DNA of 64,000 nucleotides from Clusia tigrina (taxonomy: Eukaryota > Arthropoda > Insecta > Diptera > Clusiidae), in contig OV050030.1 in the NCBI GenBank assembly GCA_920105625.2, positions 149,647,488-149,711,487 on the forward strand, read 5' to 3'. Of the stretch, positions 1 to 10,258 are shown piece by piece. A program made the translations under genes and the position numbers. Every line of letters begins with the position of its first letter. The stretch's first letter is position 1. The notes below the pieces were generated by a model that worked only from the letters and a program-made list of their open reading frames with translations, did not search any database and was not told where the DNA came from.

Positions 1-188
1 GTACATCTTACCCTTGTCGACGTGCGTTATGGTCTCTCCTATATATACGCCGTCCGCTAGCTGCTGCTTGTGCAAAACAAGAGTCCTAAGTTTCGTGCTT
101 ACGCGCATAGTAACTACTCTGGTTGACCTTACATTCACTTCCTCCATACAATTCTTAACCCTATTCACGGTTACTTTCTGCCATAACT

Positions 189-560
189 TTAGTGGAAGAG
201 TAAGGTTTCTATTCTTATTATCATCATAAAATGATATCTGTTTCTCGAGCGCATCCAGTATGGTGCGGCCCAAAAATTATCGTGGCCAATTGTCCCATCA
301 GCCGGGATACCTTTCCTATCTACTTCCGCTACGTGCACTCTTAAACTCATGCCCTTAACTTCACTGTGCCCTATTCTGAGCGACCCCAATGTTCTGATGC
401 ACCCTCCAACCGCTCCGTTAAACGTTCTTACGTCCATTTGATTAATATCTAACCCTTTCCGTAAAACACTATATTTTATGAGGCTAGTGTCCGCCCCTCA
501 ATCTACCAAAAGCACTAGCTTTCCACTAGCTGCTTCCTCGCTGGGTATCTCGATGAAGGC
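189..560 (-). pseudogene. retropepsin (protease) fragment of the gypsy element, broken by a stop
   Basis: Minus-strand translation near 480-530 gives KLVLLVD, a stop, then GADTSLIK, i.e. the aspartic protease active-site loop D-(T/S)-G-A-D with a TGA stop in place of the second residue. The frame continues through an open stretch at 437-189 with the hydrophobic/charged pattern of a protease C-terminal half. It would have cut the Gag-Pol polyprotein in the particle. The stop in the active site makes it dead. Confidence 0.6.
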
Positions 561-745
561 ATCACCTATCCTGCTCATAACGAAACAATGTCCTTTTGTT
601 CCCAACATGGACGCGAATCCACTTCTTAACTCTTCGTGATATTTGGGAGCCTCTTGCTCCTCCTTCTCCTAGACTGTAGTTCCTACATTACTAGTCACAC
701 GTACTTCTGGCCTAATTATTACTTCCTTTCTTTGGGCTTTCCAGT

Positions 746-973
746 CTACTGGCCTCGACTGGGCCGCTGGAAGTTTCCCTGGTTCCTTCGGTGGGATTGT
801 CTATGCCTGCATTCCGCTGCCCAATGACCCATTCGTCCACATGAGAAGCATCTCAACCCCTGTATGTACTGCCTTCTACTTTGATCCCATTTAGTGTCTC
901 CTTGGCACTGTCTACTTGCCTCATGACCATATGTTTGGCCATACAGTAGGGCATGTTTTTGCATGTAATGCAC
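746..973 (-). pseudogene. Gag nucleocapsid fragment with CCHC zinc knuckle
   Basis: A 75-residue open stretch contains CFSCGRMGHWAAEC, a perfect C-x2-C-x4-H-x4-C zinc knuckle, followed by an Arg/Gln-rich tail. This is the RNA-binding nucleocapsid part of Gag. It lies between the capsid-like pieces (1090-2786) and the protease (below 560), the expected order for a minus-strand gag-pro. It is out of frame with the capsid pieces. Confidence 0.7.
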
Positions 974-1089
974 TCATCCCTTGTTTGATCTTGATTACGG
1001 CAAGGGGTGGATGCCCTCTATACAAACCCCCTGTACGGATTTCTCGGATTCGCGGCTCTGCTGTCGGAGACACCGGGATTATACGCTCC

Positions 1090-2229
1090 TCAATATATGT
1101 TTGGTACGGAATTACTTCCCTCTCTATCCATGACAGCAGTAGTTATACTGTTCTGTCTGTTTTCGAACATATGTACCTCCCCTAAACCGGACGTACTCCG
1201 TTCCACGAGGACTTGTGGTCTAATTGCTTCTTCTACTATCTCTTCTAGACTTCCTGTTGTACTATTCAGCAAATGAATCTTTAGAGCGGAGGTGCGGAAA
1301 CCCACACGAAAGTTATTAACACCGACTTGACAACTTCGTATAATAAGGCTGTATCTCCAACGCATTTGTACTTATTTCTTATTATTTCCTGGGCCATCAA
1401 CTAAAGTGACCCTTAACGCCTGCCAAAGGCGCATATATCTTCACCTGCCAACTGCTTTCCGATTCTTATTTCTTGGGATATGTCCTCCAGAGTTCTCTCC
1501 TTTAAATAGGTTCTCTTTAGAAGGCCGTAAAGCTCGTTCACACTGGCGAATTGCTTTGAATGTATGCATCTCCAAATAACCTTTGCTTAACACAGTTGAA
1601 GAGTCCTGCAACTCATCAGGGCTTATGCTTTGCTTTGCAAGTTCACAACTTTGAATGAACCTCTTAAGTAAGTCTTCTGAAGCAGCACCAGTAAACACAG
1701 GTACTAGCCTGGACACTGCTTTTGAAATCTTCTCTATACACATTTTACTTATTTTTATTTTACTTATGACTGGTAAAACTTGAGCGTTATCTTTTTGGGT
1801 AGTTTCCAAATTCACTTCTCCCGGATCTGAGATGTACTTGACCAGTGACGGACTCAAACTGATTAATCTTCGACCGCTTGCTCGTACAGATAAAATACTG
1901 TTCACAGTATTGGGGCTTTGCTGCAGTGCTACTGCTTCTGGCTCTGTTTGCGGATATCCCTGATTTTTATTATTTATCGGACTTCCTGGAGAAAATGGCT
2001 CGACACCGATTTCAGATGCGCCAAACAAAAATTCCGTTTGCCTTTCTTCACTCAAAACTAATCTTGGCTTTACCATACGGCTTATCCCTTCTGGTGTTAA
2101 ATATTCCGGACAGCGAACTTCCGGACGCAATGTCAATACTGTATGTGTAAATCCAGCCGATGCTGATTTTGATCTCAATTTTTCGGTGAGGCCCTGTTGG
2201 TCGCCCGTCCTCTTTTTAATTCTGCACAC
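1090..2229 (-). pseudogene. Gag capsid-region fragments
   Basis: Two open stretches (1441-2229, 262 codons; 1090-1365, 91 codons) lie between an N-terminal Gag piece and the zinc knuckle. The longer one is Lys/Ser-rich at one end, and at the other has a helical region (about residues 165-240) that would suit a capsid; I recognise no named domain. Assignment to Gag rests on position. Frames differ, so the gene is broken. Confidence 0.5.
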
Positions 2230-2591
2230 TCCTTTTCCAACAGCGCTGCTGCTTCCTCTGTTTCCGTCAATCTCTGGGAAAGTTCCTTTACCTTATTCTC
2301 AAGATACTCCTTTTGTGTTCTCAAATCCTCTGTTTTCTTATGAAAATTGAACAACTTTTATTCTGTCATTTTTTGGATTGCCATTAAGGCTTGATCCGCT
2401 ACTTTTAATGATGACACAGCTCCTCTGGCGTTCGCCTGTTTCCACAATTCCTGAGCTTCGTCCCTGCTCATACTTGCTTCGAACTGGTCAACTATTTTCC
2501 CAGTAAACAGTTCCACCTCTTACTGTACTGATTTCAATCTGTTCCTTATTTCCTCGTCTGGCGAAACTAAACTCATAGTTTTTTGTCTTAG

Positions 2592-2786
2592 TCATTCTAA
2601 TTCAGATCTATATGTATCAGCCAATTCGTTAAACAGATTATTTACGTACTGTGCGTAATTTTCCACAAAATATTTTCCTTTGCCGTGCTCAACTGCGTGA
2701 GGCAACAACAACCCGTGGTTATTGTTGAACTCTCTCCCCAGATTTTGCATCTTACTTATTGATAAAACCAATTTATTAAAAAACAT
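2592..2786 (-). pseudogene. Gag N-terminal fragment
   Basis: A 64-codon open stretch, helical and rich in Asn/Glu, sits just inside the leader of the minus-strand gypsy element. The bases on its far side (2230-2590 minus strand) also read as a charged, coiled-coil-like sequence in broken frames. Position next to the leader is the only argument for Gag. Confidence 0.35.
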
Positions 2787-3632
2787 TCCACTGTAAATTC
2801 TAACTTTATATTCTTTCTTTACTTATCTTCCATCACAAGTTCCATATCAGGTGTCTACCGGCGTCCATTAAGTCCTTCCATCACTACAAATTGGTCCTTG
2901 ATTTCCTCACAGATATTCCTTGATTTCCTCTCACCATCTTTAATACTCCAAAAAAATCCATAGAAAAGGCTATATGTTCGCAAAAACCGAAATTGGATTT
3001 ACGGGCAAAAGTGTCTTGATTCATTCCCGGAAATTTGAATCCATATTGAAATATAAACCCATAACGTATTGGACGCGTAATAATAGCATTTAAATTTTTT
3101 CTTCAACATTGCTACGCAAATCGAAGTTTCCGAACTACAAAAATTTTGATGCAACAACACGTGTTGTCTGCACCTCTAGAAATATTCTCACTTAATACCC
3201 TAAGCGTACAATGCCAAATATTTAAATCAACAAAATAATTTAAACAATTTAAAAAACAATATAAATGTCCCTATCGCCAAACAAACACGATTCCCCTACA
3301 AAAAAATCCTCACAGCTAGGACGACATACATAGACCGTCCGATCATATTGACGGTTTATGGTTGCCCATACAAAGCTGCGTTAATGGTTGCCCATACAAA
3401 CAACGGAAACGCGCCTATATGTTGCGACTTCTTTGACCAGCGCTACGGCGCCTTCAGGGTCGTAGAAGCATCTTCTTAAAATATGCTACTATACTCGTAC
3501 ACTCTACTCACCATTATCTTATCTGATGGCATCTCCGCTTCAGAGTCCTCCGCCCTGGGTTATACTTCCAATGTGTTGTAGGATGCCTCCCTGCTTCAGC
3601 GTTCGTTGCCCTGGGATTCCTCCTGTAGGTCC
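2787..3632 (-). other. untranslated leader of the gypsy element
   Basis: No coding stretch is visible between the Gag N-terminal fragment and the primer binding site. The sequence is AT-rich, as expected for a 5' leader. I see no other feature. Confidence 0.4.
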
Positions 3633-3638
3633 TTAAGA

Positions 3639-3650
3639 CCGGCTGCGCCA
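3639..3650 (-). promoter_or_regulatory. primer binding site (tRNA)
   Basis: TGGCGCAGCCGG on the minus strand starts 3 bases inside the LTR end. TGGCGC... directly inside the 5' LTR is the usual start of a tRNA 3'-end complement used to prime minus-strand DNA. Which tRNA is not determined. Confidence 0.6.
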
Positions 3651-3653
3651 AAA

Positions 3654-3974
3654 TGTTTGGCACCGAGTTCGTTGGTGTCCTCGGGAGCGTGCTCTTGCTG
3701 CCTGTCCTGAGCGCTCGTGTAGCTGCAACCTAGCACCTTGTCACAGAACACAAGTTTGATTAGAAAAACAACAAGAAGCTTTATTCTTAAAATACTAATT
3801 CTTATATACTATTTACAAAAAGCACTTTCAGTTTGCGTACTGACCTTTTGGTGTTCCAGTTCCGCACCTGTTAATTGGTGTCAGTTGGTCAGGCCAACTG
3901 ACCTACGGTAAGAGTGTCGACGGTGCATTCTAAATTTCAATGCCCTTCGTCGACTCGACTGCGGAACTGTAACA
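3654..3974 (-). repeat. 5' LTR of the gypsy element
   Basis: Minus-strand sequence starts TGTTACAGTTCC and ends GGTGCCAAACA, giving TG...CA ends with short inverted termini, followed by the primer binding site. An AATAAA signal lies at 3785-3780 on the minus strand, consistent with the R region. The partner LTR is outside the window, so the length of 321 bases rests on one copy. Confidence 0.7.
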
Positions 3975-4060
3975 CACTAAAAGTTTTCATAATCGATATT
4001 ACATAAATTCTGGTTACTTATAATACTTGCACCATAAAAATATCTGCTTTCTTACTTAAC

Positions 4061-4498
4061 TTAATTGCTTAAAGCTAACCACACCAAATGTGTAGTATCA
4101 ATTAGGAGTCGGTGCTGTGAGTCAACTACTCGCAGGCAGCTTGATTCTAACTCACAACAGTAGGTTGTTTGAAAGAGGTAAACGTCCTTAATAACGTCAA
4201 ACATTACCGCCGAAGTTTGTTGATTAAAGTAACTCTTGATTATATCTATGAAATATTTTTTTGAAAAATTGTCTGTTGTCAGTTCATATCTATGTTTTTT
4301 ATTATACATTTTTGTAAATTTTACTCCTACATTCAAACCCTTTTTGAATATTAACTGCTTTTTAAAGACATTAATTGGTAATATTGTTATCCAAAATAAA
4401 TCACCATTGTATTGTGGCCCGGACGGACATATTCTCATCCACTTAGTGAACATTAATTTCTTGCTCAATTTTAATTCGAGACAAAGCGTCCGCCACAA
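4061..4498 (-). pseudogene. RNase H-integrase linker / integrase N-terminal region
   Basis: A 145-codon open stretch with a basic, aromatic-rich composition follows the RNase H end. Its position, and a pattern including NVFKKQLIFKKG and a D-x-Y-x-F-Q-x-x-Y segment, resembles the region between RNase H and the integrase zinc finger in 17.6/297-type elements. No HHCC motif is preserved. Assignment is by context. Confidence 0.45.
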
Positions 4499-4980
4499 AG
4501 TTTTCTTTTCCTTGAATATACTCTATGTTGTAGTCAAACTCTGAGAGTTTTAGTCTCCATCTTATTAGTTTGCAATTGGGTTCTTTTATATTATTTAACC
4601 ATTGCAAAGGTCGGTGATCAGTTTTTATAATAAATTTCTGTCCATTCAAAAAAGGTCGAAAATATTTAGTTGACCATACTAGCGCTAATAATTCTTTTTC
4701 TGTAGTCGAGTAATTTATTTCATGAGTATTTAATGTTCTTGATGCAAATCAGATTGCTCTACTATCCTGGCGTAATACTGCCCCTATAGCAAAATCCGAT
4801 GCATCAGTGGTTAGTGTGAATTGTTTCCTGAAGTCTGGATAAAACAATATAGGTTCCTTGCTAATTAAGATCTTAAGTTTTTCAAAATTATTTTTGAATT
4901 CCTCTGGTTTTATTTTACTTCCTTTCTTGAGTTGAAGGGTAAGTGGTTTTGATATCCTAAAAAAATTTTTAACAAACTTC
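4443..4980 (-). pseudogene. RNase H domain fragment
   Basis: The last 69 codons (4649-4443) read [12 protein letters not shown]...[12 protein letters not shown], the hallmark C-terminal RNase H motifs of Ty3/gypsy (TDH...L and N.VADALSR). Upstream, broken frames still read a TTDAS-like catalytic segment near 4800 and a [14 protein letters not shown] segment near 4700. The enzyme would remove the RNA template during reverse transcription. Confidence 0.75.
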
Positions 4981-5190
4981 CTATAATCTCCAGTTAGTCC
5001 AAGAAACTTTTAATTTCTTTCCTGTCTTTGGAATCGGAAAGTCCACAATAGCCTGAATTTTCTTCGGGTTTGGTTTTACTCCTTCACGTGTAATTGTATG
5101 ACTCAAATGTTCGGTAAGTTTTTTAAGAAATTCGCATTTGTCAATCCGAATTTTTAGATGTGTCCTGTGTGTGAGTAGACCTGTCATCAT
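4981..5190 (-). pseudogene. chimeric ORF: LINE tail joined to gypsy RT thumb
   Basis: The 69-codon frame starts NLRMMTGLLT-like (the tail of the neighbouring LINE RNase H region) and runs without a stop into IRIDKCEFLKK...VKPNPKKIQAIVDFP, the RT thumb/connection of a Ty3/gypsy element. The join is near 5160. It is a junction product, not a real gene. Confidence 0.65.
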
Positions 5191-5194
5191 CCGA

Positions 5195-6062
5195 AGATTA
5201 TTCTTAGAGATATTGATGAGTGATTCGAATCTCTTTAGGTGGTATGTCCCTAGCAGACTCTTTGATACCGTTAGGCCTGGTGTGTTAATCCAGTGTTTGT
5301 GCCAATGGCGTCCCTCATCGGTCCTAAGCTGGCTGAACAGCTTGCCCTTGGCTACACCACAGAAGTGTTCTGGGCCGATAAAGGGTGTTGCAGCCCCCTT
5401 CCTTGCAAGTTCGTCGGCAATCTCGTTCCCTTCTATGCCAGCATATCATGGTACCGATAGAATTGTAACGTTGTTGCGTGAGCCAGGAGCATTAAGTTTT
5501 TTGATGCACTCACATACCAGTTTCGAATTTACCTGATAAGATATAAGTGCCCTACTGGCCGCTTGGCTATCCGATAAGATAGCAATTTTCTTGCGCTCGT
5601 AACCTTTTTCAATGTTGAAATGTGCACATCGCTCAACGGCGTGGATATACGCCTGGAAGATGCTAGTATATTTTCCCAGGGATTCATAGTATTTGTATCT
5701 ATGTTCAAATACCCCCGCGCCTGAATACTCTTCTGTGAGAGATACGTCGGTGTACCAGGTGATCGTGGACTGACCTGTAGGTTTCCCGAGACCACTCCAT
5801 GCGTTTTTGTAACTCCACTTTAAACAACTTAGTGAAACTGTAGCGCGTGATTGTAAACTCCTCTGGTATACAGATATCTGGAATGGCCTTTAATAATGTT
5901 TCGACCAACTGACTCCCGATGAGACTTTCAGGATCAGTTACTGCTCTCATCATTCTTCTCATGTGTTTCCACAAATATGTGTAGGGGTGTAAGTTCCAGT
6001 ATGACGTTCAGGGCGGCTGTAGGACAGGTTCTCATAGCACCAGTTATACAGACGCCAGCAAG
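5195..6062 (-). pseudogene. LINE RNase H domain and RT tail
   Basis: In shifted minus-strand frames the region reads MRTCPTAALNVILEL, then WYTDVSLTEEYSGAGVFEHR, then KIAILSDSQAA-like and GNEIADELA-like motifs, the order of a LINE RNase H (TD, SDS, and N.xADxLA). Changes of frame between the motifs show decay. RNase H follows RT in R1, LOA and I-type LINEs. Confidence 0.7.
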
Positions 6063-6067
6063 CCTTT
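6063..6067 (+). repeat. target site duplication of the copia element (left)
   Basis: CCTTT immediately precedes the 5' LTR and is repeated as CCTTT at 10254-10258 right after the 3' LTR. Five bases is the standard duplication for copia integration. Confidence 0.85.
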
Positions 6068-6237
6068 TGTTAAAAGAATGTAATATTTTATACAGCAGTA
6101 CACTTACATATATACAGTTTAATGCAACTATGTGTTAGAAGGATCTCTTCCGTTTGTACATTCTAGAATTCTTTCTATTCTTTTATTTTTTCCCACATAC
6201 AGTTCCACTTCGCTGGCTATTTTTTCTCTGCTCAATA
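6068..6237 (+). repeat. copia 5' LTR
   Basis: 170 bases from TGTTAAAAG to CTCAATA, matched at both ends by 10141-10253. It has about 57 more bases than the 3' LTR, indicating a deletion in the 3' copy. Confidence 0.8.
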
Positions 6238-6247
6238 GGTTATGGGC
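6238..6247 (+). promoter_or_regulatory. copia primer binding site
   Basis: GGTTATGGGC immediately follows the 5' LTR. This is the core of the internal initiator-tRNA-Met complement used by copia-type elements to start reverse transcription. Confidence 0.7.
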
Positions 6248-6332
6248 CGCTAATCACGCAAAGATATAGTTTGTTTTGTGAAAAATAATTTTTTTTTCAT
6301 TTACGTGCTGCTGATAATTCTAGAAGAAGAAA

Positions 6333-7026
6333 TTGCTGCTAAATGTCTTCGAGCGCTTTGTGCTTTCCATTCGAAAAACTACGAGGCAGAGACAATTTCG
6401 ACACATGGAAGCAACAAGCAAAATCCTAAATGGTGATCAAGGGATTGTGGAAAACAAGGGTCTACGTGAAAATGCTACGCAAGCTGATAAAGATGCAGAC
6501 AGTCGCGCGACAGCTGAAATATATTTGATGGTAGATCCCAACAACTTTGGTATACTCGCCGAAAAGACTACAGCAAAAGAAGCATGGGATGGCTTAATGG
6601 AGGCATACGAGGACAAGGGCCTCACGAGAAAGGTTGGATTGCTGAAGCAGCTTGTGCAACAAAAGTTAGCGGATTTCCCATCGATGCAACAGTACATTAA
6701 TGCCATGGTACTAACCTCAGTCAAAGTCAAATCCGCTGGACTGAAACTAGAAGAAGAGCTTATCGCATCGTTGTTGTTGGCTGGTTTGCCTAATGAGTAT
6801 ATGCCGCTGGTATTAGCAGTAGAAAATTCAAAAAAAGTTCTTACCATCGACTCCGCGAAATCGCTTTTATTGCAAGACGTCAAATTCGACGCGAGAAGCA
6901 ATAACGAAAATGCCTTATACTCAGTGAATGGCAAAAATAACAACAACTTCAAGAATACAAAAAGCACAGAATTTTCGTTGCCATACATGCAAAGAACGTG
7001 ATCATTTTGCTAAGGACTGCATGAAG
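6333..7026 (+). pseudogene. copia Gag (UBN2-type capsid plus zinc knuckle), frameshifted
   Basis: The main open stretch (6333-7001, 222 codons) carries the copia Gag capsid pattern, including AKEAWDGLMEAYED, LVQQKLADFPSMQQYI and LLAGLPNEY. The true N-terminus lies in another frame from ATG 6342, which reads EKLRGRDNFDTWKQQA before a stop. Just past the ORF, 6968-7026 reads CHTCKERDHFAKDC, the C-x2-C-x4-H-x4-C knuckle, in a third frame. At least two frameshifts break it. Confidence 0.8.
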
Positions 7027-7059
7027 AAAAGAGAAACAAAAATCAAGTTCAGCTAGCGT

Positions 7060-7483
7060 CGCTATGTATAAATGCGTCGTCGGCTGACTACTACATAGAC
7101 AGTGGTTCAACAAACCAGCTGATATTCAACAAACCTTATTAAAAAACACAAAGCCAGTGGAAAATATGTATGTAACGGCGGCTGACAACAATAAGCTCAA
7201 CGTCGAATGTGTTGGCGACATTGAACTGTGTGTTTGCAATAATAACAAAGATGAAAAGATCACTGTCAAAGACGTACAAGCCGTATCAAATTTAGCTGCA
7301 AATTTACTGTCGGTAAGCCAAATGGCAAAAAATGGCAAGCAAATAGTTTTTGAAGAAGATTATTGTAAAATAATTAATAAAAACAACAATAAAGTGGTTG
7401 CGTCGGCGAATTTAATAAACGGCCTTTATAAACTAAATTGTGCACAAAACGAAAATAAACAAAAAAAACAGTGTTGTTGGTAA
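7060..7483 (+). pseudogene. copia protease region
   Basis: Near 7090 the frame reads YYIDSGSTNQL, with the aspartic protease DSGST active site. A frame change follows, and 7157-7483 (108 codons) continues with AVSNLAANLLSVSQMAKNG and ending in the Gag-pre-integrase region, the normal copia order. The break between active site and body inactivates it. Confidence 0.75.
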
Positions 7484-8564
7484 TGTGTTTACTATGGTCA
7501 ACTATGATTTATTGCACAGAAGGCTTGGCCACATAAGTTGTGATTTGGTGAATGCGACAGCGACGGCAAATGAATTGAAAATTAGTTCGAAAGCCAAAAC
7601 AAAGTGCATAAAATGTGTGAAAGGCAAACACACTAGATTACCATTTGGTGAAAGTGAGAATTCTGCAAATGATGTCTTGGGCATACTACACAGCGATTTA
7701 ATGGGATCATTTCATACTGCGTCTCATGCCGGTGCACGATACATACTCACATTTGTGGATGACTATACACGTAAAGTTTTTGTGACACCAATTAAAGCGA
7801 AAAGCGACGTGTTTGAAGAGTTCGTTTTTGAAAATCAGAGCTCGAGGCGCATAAAAATCTTTCGATCGGACAATGGGACGGAAAATGTCAACGCAAACTT
7901 TAATAAATACCTAGAAAAATTTGGTATTTTACGTCAAACCACCACCCCATATACGCCTCAACAGAACGGCGTCGCCGAACGTATGAACAGAACGCTCATG
8001 GAGAGGGTTCGATGCATGCTTATAGACTCTAACCTTGAAGAAGTTTTTTGGGCAGAAGCGGCGAACACGGCAGTGTATGTTCTAAATCACACGGTACGTA
8101 AGTCGGATTCAGTGTCTCCTGAAGAGCTGTGGACGGGCAAAAAGGTTAATTTGAAGCATTTGCGCGTGTTTGGATGCAGAGCCCTAGCACACATTCCGAA
8201 ACAGAAACGAACAAGTAAATTTGCAGCAAAGTCTACAGAATATATATTCGTTGGGTACAGCGAAACCGCAAAAGCATACCGCTTGTTCAACCCTACTACA
8301 AACTCCATTGTTATTAGTCGTGATGTGGTTTTTCTTGAAGATGAGAAACCAATTACAATTGTTTCACCCCAAAACAATTTTATCAATGACTTTTGGCAAC
8401 AATCGTGTGATGTCTATTCAGAAGGGCGAGGTGGTAACATAGAATCGCCATCACAAGAACACACTTCAACAGATGACGACAACTCCAGTGCAACCAGTGG
8501 CGATACTGTAATTGAATGCAGCAGTTTTGAAAACAGCAGAGGTGAGGTGACTGAAGAATCGTAA
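7440..8564 (+). CDS. copia integrase (open 374-codon frame)
   Basis: This frame has the Gag-pre-integrase HHCC module (HRRLGH at about 27-32, then CIKCVKGK about 60-67) and the DDE core: D in HSDLMG (about 91), D in FRSDNGTE (about 145), E in NGVAERMNRTL (about 181). A C-terminal LRVFGCRALAHIP segment and a Ser/Glu-rich tail follow. It would insert the cDNA into the host genome. The catalytic residues look intact, but the flanking protease and RT frames are broken, so it is unlikely to be made from the polyprotein. Confidence 0.85.
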   Translation: MHKTKINKKNSVVGNVFTMVNYDLLHRRLGHISCDLVNATATANELKISSKAKTKCIKCVKGKHTRLPFGESENSANDVLGILHSDLMGSFHTASHAGARYILTFVDDYTRKVFVTPIKAKSDVFEEFVFENQSSRRIKIFRSDNGTENVNANFNKYLEKFGILRQTTTPYTPQQNGVAERMNRTLMERVRCMLIDSNLEEVFWAEAANTAVYVLNHTVRKSDSVSPEELWTGKKVNLKHLRVFGCRALAHIPKQKRTSKFAAKSTEYIFVGYSETAKAYRLFNPTTNSIVISRDVVFLEDEKPITIVSPQNNFINDFWQQSCDVYSEGRGGNIESPSQEHTSTDDDNSSATSGDTVIECSSFENSRGEVTEES

Positions 8565-8774
8565 CCAACCGATGACGATAACGATGAAACGTATATGCCG
8601 GATGAAAGTGTGACCATTGAAAATACACAGGTACGTAAATCTGAACGCCTAAATCAGTTGCGTACTTCGCCTAATTTCTGTGCAATCAGCTTTATCCTAG
8701 AAGAGCCTCAAACGGTTGAAGATGCATTGTCGTGTGAAGATGCTGATGACTGGATGTCTGCCATGAAAGAATAA

Positions 8775-9077
8775 ATGGAGTCGCATAAAGCCAATTGTAC
8801 ATGGGAGCTTACGAAGTTGCCAACCGGCATGAAAGCCATACAGAGCAAGTGGGTTTTTAAAAATAAAATAGGAGCTGATGGTGAGACGATGCGACATAAG
8901 GCTAGACTAGTCATAAAGGGATGTAGCCAAAAAAGAGGAGTGGATTATCAAGAAACGTTTGCGCCAGTCGTCAGATATACTTCACTTCGATTCTTTTTGG
9001 CTTTATCTGTACAACACGATTTGGCCATACATCAAATGGACATCATGTTCAGCAAAGACGTCAAAAAAATCGAGTAG
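8775..9077 (+). pseudogene. copia reverse transcriptase, N-terminal part only
   Basis: The 100-codon frame reads NCTWELTKLP, KWVFKNKIGADG, HKARLVIKGCSQKRGVDYQ, ETFAPVVRYTSLR and HQMDI, the fingers and first palm motif of copia RT. It then hits a stop at 9075 and jumps to LMKSFKMKDMGEA, which normally lies past the YVDD box. The catalytic core, well over 100 codons, is therefore deleted, and the enzyme is dead. Confidence 0.8.
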
Positions 9078-9349
9078 CTTAAAGCTAGCCTAATGAAATC
9101 TTTCAAGATGAAAGATATGGGAGAAGCAACATCAGTTTTGGGCATGCGAGTTACACGTGAAGATTGCGGCATTAAAATCGATCAGTCAAGATATATCGCT
9201 AATGTATTAAAACACTTTGGGATGGAAACTTGTCATCCCATATAAACACCAATCGATGTAAACCAAAAGCTGACATCGGAAATGTGCCCGAAGACCGAAG
9301 ATGAACGATCGGAAATGGCTGTGCCGTATATGGAGCAATAGGATGTCTC
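9078..9349 (+). pseudogene. copia RT connection region, stops and frameshifts
   Basis: Reads LMKSFKMKDMGEATSVLGMR, then IDQSRYIANVLKHFGM and a stop, TPIDVNQKL, and MAVPYMEQ and a stop, i.e. the RT thumb and connection of copia leading into RNase H. Two in-frame stops and one frame change are present. Confidence 0.7.
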
Positions 9350-9960
9350 TTGTATGCTGCACAAATTACCAGACCAGACATCTGTTACGCAGTTAACAAA
9401 TTGAGCCGTTTTTCAACAAATCCTGGCAAGGAGCACTGGATTGCGCTGAAACGAGTTATGAGGTATTTTCAAGGTATCATAAATAAATGTCTATTTTACA
9501 GAAAAAGTCCTGAGGATATAACTGGCTATTGTGATGCCGACTGGGCTGGTGATATTGACAGTAGGCGCTCCACTACTGGGTACGTTTTTATGTATCAAGA
9601 TGGCGCAATATCCTGGGCAACCAAGCGGCAGCCCACAGTGGCACTTTCTTCGACTGAAGCCGAGCTAATGTCAGTTATGTGCGCCATCAAAGAATCCTTA
9701 TGGCTTAAACGACTACAATATGAACTAATGGTGAGTGCACCGAAGAAGATAGTATTATTCTGCGACAACAAAAGCGCTATGTTTATAGCATCAAACAACT
9801 CGTTTTCGGCTCGCACTAAGCATGTCGACATAAGGCCAAATTTTTTCAGGAGAAAATTGCCAATGGAGAAGTTGCGCTACAATATATCAAGTCTGAGAAC
9901 ATGTTAGCTGACAACTTAACCACAGCTGTAGATGCAAACAAAATGCAGTTTTTCACGAGC
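9350..9960 (+). pseudogene. copia RNase H
   Basis: The 185-codon frame reads AAQITRPDICYAVNKLSRF, GYCDADWAGDIDSRRSTTGY, LSSTEAELMSV and CDNKSAMFIA, which are the D, E, D catalytic segments of copia RNase H. The last part shifts frame after ARTKHVDI and continues in a second frame to about 9960. The domain is otherwise complete. Confidence 0.8.
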
Positions 9961-9977
9961 GAAGTTGGCTTAAATTA

Positions 9978-10140
9978 GTTAACTTTTTTTATTAAATTTT
10001 TTCAAATATTTTTGCAACAAAGAAAAGCATTTGGTCAAAGTTAGTCTTTTGAATTACATTAAATTTTATAGCTTGTTGTTTGCTGACCAAATGCTCTAAG
10101 TATATATTTGCCTTTGTATAAAATAAATATTCCGGAAGGG
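9978..10140 (+). promoter_or_regulatory. copia 3' untranslated region and polypurine tract
   Basis: AT-rich non-coding stretch after RNase H. It ends with GGAAGGG (10134-10140) directly against the 3' LTR, the expected polypurine tract that primes plus-strand DNA. An AATAAA lies near 10121. Confidence 0.6.
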
Positions 10141-10253
10141 TGTTAAAAGAATGTAATATTTTATACAGCACTGCACTTACAGTTTAATGTAACTATGTAT
10201 GTTATAAGGATTATCAACTTCCACTTCGCTGGCTATTTTTTCTCTGCTCAATA
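10141..10253 (+). repeat. copia 3' LTR (internally deleted)
   Basis: Starts TGTTAAAAG and ends CTCAATA like the 5' LTR, but is only 113 bases, having lost an internal block present in the 5' copy. Confidence 0.8.
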
Positions 10254-10258
10254 CCTTT
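10254..10258 (+). repeat. target site duplication of the copia element (right)
   Basis: CCTTT, identical to 6063-6067. The LINE reading frame resumes directly after it. Confidence 0.85.

Larger units (their letters stand above)
1..3974 (-). mobile_element. Ty3/gypsy LTR retrotransposon, 5' portion (LTR, leader, decayed gag, start of protease)
   Basis: Read on the minus strand, the order is LTR (3974-3654), primer binding site, long leader, gag pieces, a CCHC zinc knuckle and a retropepsin motif, so this is the 5' part of an LTR retrotransposon whose pol lies beyond base 1. Frames are broken repeatedly, so it is inactive. The TG...CA LTR and a TGGCGCAGCC primer site support a Ty3/gypsy assignment; the exact lineage is not resolved. 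Confidence 0.75.
4061..5160 (-). mobile_element. 17.6/297-like Ty3/gypsy pol fragment
   Basis: Minus-strand order is RT thumb (5160-4981), RNase H (about 4980-4443), then the start of the integrase region (4498-4061). Upstream the fragment stops abruptly at about 5160, where a LINE begins, and downstream it meets the gypsy LTR at 3974. Frameshifts and stops separate the pieces, so only a relic remains. Confidence 0.75.
6068..10253 (+). mobile_element. Ty1/copia LTR retrotransposon, degenerate, nested in the LINE
   Basis: Order on the plus strand: LTR, primer site, gag with CCHC knuckle, protease, integrase, reverse transcriptase, RNase H, LTR. Integrase before RT defines the copia class. Both LTRs begin TGTTAAAAG and end CTCAATA, and a CCTTT duplication flanks them. 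Several frameshifts and stops, and loss of the RT catalytic core, make it non-autonomous. It inserted into the minus-strand LINE. Confidence 0.9.

Noticed and set aside
5138..5536. 132-codon plus-strand ORF
   Set aside because: It is antisense to the LINE RNase H region; motifs are on the minus strand.
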